From assembly GCA_944323095.1 (NCBI GenBank), contig CALURE010000092.1, positions 1-6,359 on the forward strand: a stretch of DNA of 6,359 nt, in the 5' to 3' direction. Both the position numbers and the translations under genes were made by a program. How positions within the stretch are numbered: the stretch's first letter is position 1; each line of letters begins with the position of its first letter. This document shows, in pieces, positions 3,436 to 6,359 of the stretch. Below the pieces are notes generated by a model. The model searched no databases. It was not told the origin of the DNA and saw only the letters and a list, made by a program, of their open reading frames with translations. The DNA comes from Candidatus Gastranaerophilales bacterium. Its GTDB lineage: Bacteria > Cyanobacteriota > Vampirovibrionia > Gastranaerophilales > Gastranaerophilaceae.

Positions 3436-6359
3436 ACTAATATAACCGGTGCGCAGGGTGTAAACGGTGTTTTTGATATTACACCGACTGCAATGAATGG
3501 TGATATTGGTTTTAGAAAATATAATCATTTTGATTTGAGCAACGGGGATGTCGCAAATTTAATCTTTAATCTCCGCGGAAAAGATTTATCTACATTTGTA
3601 AACCTTGTTGATAATACGATTAATATTCAGGGTATTGTTAACTCCGTAAATAAAAACGGGGAATTTAATAACGGGCATGCTGTTTTTGTATCCCCTAACG
3701 GAATGGTTGTCGGTTCAAGCGGTGTGCTGAATGTTGGATCTTTATCAGTTTTGACACCTGACAATGATAGTTATGAAAAATATAAAAGCGACCTTGCAAG
3801 ACCTTCTTTAATTGAGGACTATGAGTCAAGACTCGGCAAAGGAGATGCAGCCGTTCAAATTGACGGTAAAGTGCTTGCAAGAAATTTTGTTGATATAAAT
3901 GCCGCAAATGTTGCAATTAACGATAATGCACTTGTTATGGCGGGAGTAAAAGATAATACAAAATTAAACTCATATTCACAGGCGCAAAATTTATTTAATA
4001 AACTTGTGAATACTGACAATTTAAACCCTGCAAACGGATTTAAAAACGATAACGGCAGTATTCTTATAACATCATACGGACAAAAAGGCGGTACTTCCGT
4101 ATCAGGAAGCATGAAAAATTTTGGCACAGGAAATATTGCTATAGTAAACGGCGGGCAAAAAGGTATTAATGTTTCAGGCAAGACGTCAAATTCTAACGGT
4201 AATACCCTGCTTGTAAATACCGACGGTTCTATAAATGTTTCAGGCTCAGTAATTAACAGAAACGGAAATTTGCTTGTTGATAATTCGGGTGACGGTGTTT
4301 TAATTGCATCTTCCGGTTCTTTAAATAATGCCGGCGGAACTTTAACAGTTAATAACAGCGGTTCAAAAGGTATTTATATTGAAAACGGCGGGAACGTTAC
4401 AAATTCCACACATGAGGCAAATTTAAATAACGGCGGAGAAAACGGAATTCGTATAGAAGGCTCTGTTTCTGCTAACGGTATAAATATAAACAACAAAAAT
4501 TCCGATGTTGTAGTCGGTTATAAAACAGGAAAAGATAATATAAATTCATCAGGGAATGTAAATATTGAGATAAATAACGGGAATTTATTAAATTACGGCA
4601 CTGATGCACGGTTGATTAAATCAAACGGAGATTTGAATATTAATGTTAAAAACGGTGCAATAGGAGAAGAAGTGCAATCTTGTCCGGGCGGAGTATGCAC
4701 AGGCATAGGGACAAATGCCCGTGATTTGACAAAATCCGTTAATGTTGCAGCAGACGGAAAAATTAATGCGGTTAGTTCTGAAGGTTCAAATAAATCTCTT
4801 GTTAATCTTGCTAGTTTAGATAAAAATATGAACGTTGATCAGATTAAAGCTGACGGCAGGGTTATTTTGCTCGCAGACAGTTCTGTGAAAGGTTCTAAAG
4901 CTTACGACATAATAAATGCGTCTTCAAATTCGGCTAAGGCGAATGTTGAGGGTAAAGGTATTTCAATAATCGCAAGCGGAAATATCGGTTCAGCAAATAA
5001 TGCTTTGACATTCAGGCAAACAGCAGGAAGCTACGGACAGGTTGATTCTAATTTAAATCATACATCAAATGCTAAATACGGTGTTGATATGCTTGCTATA
5101 AATGACATTAATGTAAAAGGGCTTGATTCTGCTGACGGTAAAAAGCTTGATACAAATGTATGCGCAATTATATCAAGAGAAGGCGATGTTAATGCTGAAT
5201 TTTCGGGTAATACTTATATAAAAGAAATTACTGCAAAAAATAATATTGATTTGACAACACGCGGGGAAAATATGTATATTGATAATCTCGGTGTTGTTCC
5301 TGATTATCCGCAGGATTATTACGGAGAAAATAAGAATATACATCCCGAAAAAGTTAAGATATCTGCTCTTGACTTAGGCACATCATGGCCTGGGAACCCT
5401 GCAGATTCGACAATTATAGTTAAAAACGGCACATTGCAGGGTAAAGGTGAAGGCAGACCCGCTCACGAACAGGATTTAACCCTTGTTGCAGATAATGCAT
5501 ATGCAGGCGGCTACTATTTTAATATGGGTAAAAACAGAGGGGAAATAGATGGTTCAAACCCTCAGCGCTTTAACCCTTCAACAATAACTGTTGATAACAG
5601 AACAAATACAATAACAAATGCAACAGATAGCAGCAAACCTGTATCAATCAGGGCAAAAGCAGTACGTCCTGAAGATGTAACTGCAATCGGCAAAGAAGAA
5701 GATGAACGCAACTACTATTACGGCGGCAGTTCACAGGGCTTTGACGACGGTTATGACGGTGTAAAAGATGAAGACGGTGATTACGTAGATACACCTACGT
5801 ATGATGAACAGGGTGATGAAAATGATGATGATAACCTTGTAGTTCCCGAAGATAAAGAAGATGTTGTCGACACCGATAATGACAGTGATTCCGATAACGA
5901 TACAGATGCCGATAATGATACGGATAACGACACAGATAATGACAACGATAGTGATTCAGATACTGACTTAGACAATGATACAGATACAGACTCGGATTCT
6001 GACAATGATAATGATAATGACAGTGATGATGATCTTGATTCTGACACTGATAACGATACTGATGCAGACAGCGACACTGATGCAGATAGTGATAATGATA
6101 CGGATAATGACAGTGACTCTGACAATGATACGGATGCCGATAATGATACAGACAATGATTCTGATAATGACAACGACAGCGATTCAGATACTGACTTAGA
6201 CAACGATACAGATACAGACTCAGATTCTGACAATGATAATGACAGTGATGATGATCTTGATTCTGACACTGATAACGATACCGATGCAGACAGCGACACT
6301 GATGCAGATAGTGATAATGATACGGATAATGACAGTGACTCTGACAATGATACGGATGC
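3340..6359 (+). CDS. Large exported filamentous-haemagglutinin-type (TPS) adhesin with Asp-X repeat tract, 3' truncated by window edge
   Basis: The frame is open from ATG 3340 to the right edge: 1006 full codons plus two bases, with no stop. The likely product is a surface or secreted adhesin taken through the inner membrane by Sec and through the outer membrane by a TpsB/FhaC-type partner. Domain order: signal peptide (1-32); TPS/FHA N-terminal domain (about 33-141, with continued beta-helix after it) carrying SPNG at 118-121, the NPXG-equivalent, followed by a G-V-L-N-V-G-S-L strand; Asn/Gly/Ser-rich beta-helix-like passenger (to about 780); acidic linker with NYYYGG (788-843); then Asp at every second residue (844-1006 and onward). 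Cysteines of the mature part are C448, C453 and C608. No TpsB gene is in the window. The N-terminal pattern recalls the LktA-type filamentous adhesins of fusobacteria and gut bacteria, from memory only. An autotransporter is the main alternative, because the C-terminus is not visible. Confidence 0.88.
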   Translation, partial: MIKIKTGKRKVVASALTFCFFLQQSFCLQVLATNITGAQGVNGVFDITPTAMNGDIGFRKYNHFDLSNGDVANLIFNLRGKDLSTFVNLVDNTINIQGIVNSVNKNGEFNNGHAVFVSPNGMVVGSSGVLNVGSLSVLTPDNDSYEKYKSDLARPSLIEDYESRLGKGDAAVQIDGKVLARNFVDINAANVAINDNALVMAGVKDNTKLNSYSQAQNLFNKLVNTDNLNPANGFKNDNGSILITSYGQKGGTSVSGSMKNFGTGNIAIVNGGQKGINVSGKTSNSNGNTLLVNTDGSINVSGSVINRNGNLLVDNSGDGVLIASSGSLNNAGGTLTVNNSGSKGIYIENGGNVTNSTHEANLNNGGENGIRIEGSVSANGININNKNSDVVVGYKTGKDNINSSGNVNIEINNGNLLNYGTDARLIKSNGDLNINVKNGAIGEEVQSCPGGVCTGIGTNARDLTKSVNVAADGKINAVSSEGSNKSLVNLASLDKNMNVDQIKADGRVILLADSSVKGSKAYDIINASSNSAKANVEGKGISIIASGNIGSANNALTFRQTAGSYGQVDSNLNHTSNAKYGVDMLAINDINVKGLDSADGKKLDTNVCAIISREGDVNAEFSGNTYIKEITAKNNIDLTTRGENMYIDNLGVVPDYPQDYYGENKNIHPEKVKISALDLGTSWPGNPADSTIIVKNGTLQGKGEGRPAHEQDLTLVADNAYAGGYYFNMGKNRGEIDGSNPQRFNPSTITVDNRTNTITNATDSSKPVSIRAKAVRPEDVTAIGKEEDERNYYYGGSSQGFDDGYDGVKDEDGDYVDTPTYDEQGDENDDDNLVVPEDKEDVVDTDNDSDSDNDTDADNDTDNDTDNDNDSDSDTDLDNDTDTDSDSDNDNDNDSDDDLDSDTDNDTDADSDTDADSDNDTDNDSDSDNDTDADNDTDNDSDNDNDSDSDTDLDNDTDTDSDSDNDNDSDDDLDSDTDNDTDADSDTDADSDNDTDNDSDSDNDTD
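3436..3762 (+). other. TPS / FHA-like secretion domain core (residues 33-141)
   Basis: This segment holds the features of the haemagglutinin N-terminal domain: an opening N-I-T-G strand, a central stretch rich in short beta strands (TFVNLVDNTINIQGIVNSV), then H-A-V-F-V-S-P-N-G at 113-121 and a following VLNVGSL segment. In TPS exoproteins this domain is recognised by the POTRA domains of the TpsB pore and nucleates beta-helix folding. The NPXG motif appears here as SPNG, a common variant. Further strand-like sequence (GKVLARNFVDINAANVAI, 176-193) continues the helix. Confidence 0.75.
5701..5868 (+). other. Acidic, aromatic linker before the Asp-X tract (residues 788-843)
   Basis: This is a hinge-like segment rich in Asp, Glu, Gly and Tyr. 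It includes NYYYGG, several DDGYDG/DGDYVD-type groups and a short valine/proline patch (LVVPEDKEDVV) directly before the repeat. It marks the change from the Asn/Gly-rich passenger to the repeat tract. It could be a flexible stalk base or cation-binding; no known domain was recognised. Confidence 0.55.
5869..6359 (+). repeat. Asp-X dipeptide tract encoded by 228/222-bp tandem units
   Basis: From residue 844 to 1006 every second residue is Asp, 82 in a row without exception. The alternating residues are only Asn, Thr, Ser, Ala, Leu or Asp, with no Gly. At DNA level larger units are visible: unit 1 is 5881-6108 (228 bp), unit 2 is 6109-6330 (222 bp), and unit 3 is 6331-6359, cut by the window. 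Landmarks are the TTA leucine codons at 5968 and 6196 and the CTT leucine codons at 6034 and 6256. Unit 2 lacks one GATAAT hexamer present at 6007-6012 in unit 1. The tract resembles the Ser-Asp stalks of staphylococcal Sdr/Clf proteins in style but has more Asn/Thr. Cation binding or a stiff anionic stalk are plausible roles. Confidence 0.93.

Noticed and set aside
3695..4181. Minus-strand open frames opposite the adhesin passenger
   Set aside because: They are antisense to a well-supported coding region with a signal peptide and secretion domain, and show no recognisable features.
5975..6199. Open frame on the + strand in another register with Met/Ile/Thr-rich repeats
   Set aside because: It lies wholly inside the adhesin repeat tract, is a by-product of the repeat, and has no Shine-Dalgarno signal.
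5781..6347. Long open frame on the minus strand reading Ser-Leu/Ser-Val-rich repeats
   Set aside because: It is the exact antisense of the GAY-NNN codon repeat: the constant GAT/GAC codons cannot give stops in this register. There is no ribosome binding site or recognisable start region, and the + strand frame is clearly the gene.
5881..6359. Possible CRISPR array, because of regular DNA repeats
   Set aside because: The repeat units are over 200 bp, lie in a continuous reading frame, have no unique spacers, and keep an Asp-X codon register.
5869..6359. RTX, dockerin or thrombospondin type 3 calcium repeats
   Set aside because: Those motifs need glycine and other fixed residues in DxDxDG-type loops. 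No glycine occurs in the visible tract, so only a general resemblance in acidity remains.

Overview
The window is an AT-rich bacterial segment with three genes, all on the + strand. It fits a low-GC, Gram-negative-type (diderm) bacterium, because the third gene encodes an exported adhesin with a two-partner-secretion (haemagglutinin-type) N-terminal domain, a class of protein that crosses an outer membrane. Low GC, this type of adhesin and the repeat-like elements upstream of rimO would suit a gut Cyanobacteria relative (Gastranaerophilales/Vampirovibrionia), a fusobacterium, an elusimicrobium or a Negativicute. The sequence alone does not decide between them, and this assignment is a low-confidence inference.

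Layout. Positions 1-354 contain no gene. They hold a patchwork of short palindromic elements that is visibly more GC-rich at its left end, then an AT-rich leader with the ribosome binding site of rimO. Positions 355-1662 are rimO, the methylthiotransferase for ribosomal protein uS12. After 36 bp, which contain a good TATAAT box, comes 1699-3153, a 484-residue polytopic membrane protein of the polysaccharide flippase (Wzx/MOP) type. Positions 3154-3339 are a very AT-rich spacer with two abutting palindromes and one further hairpin. From 3340 to the right edge runs a large open gene, at least 1006 codons and without its stop. It encodes a signal peptide, a TPS/FHA-like secretion domain with an SPNG motif, about 600 residues of Asn/Gly-rich beta-helix-like passenger, an acidic tyrosine-containing linker, and a remarkable tract in which every second residue is aspartate.

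How the parts relate. rimO is housekeeping and probably only a neighbour. The flippase would move a lipid-linked glycan across the inner membrane, and the adhesin would be exported by Sec and then through an outer-membrane TpsB-type partner that is not in this window. A joint surface role for flippase and adhesin is possible but rests only on adjacency. The most unusual feature is the Asp-X tract (5869-6359). It is built from 228/222-bp tandem units whose differences are almost all synonymous, and it continues beyond the window.
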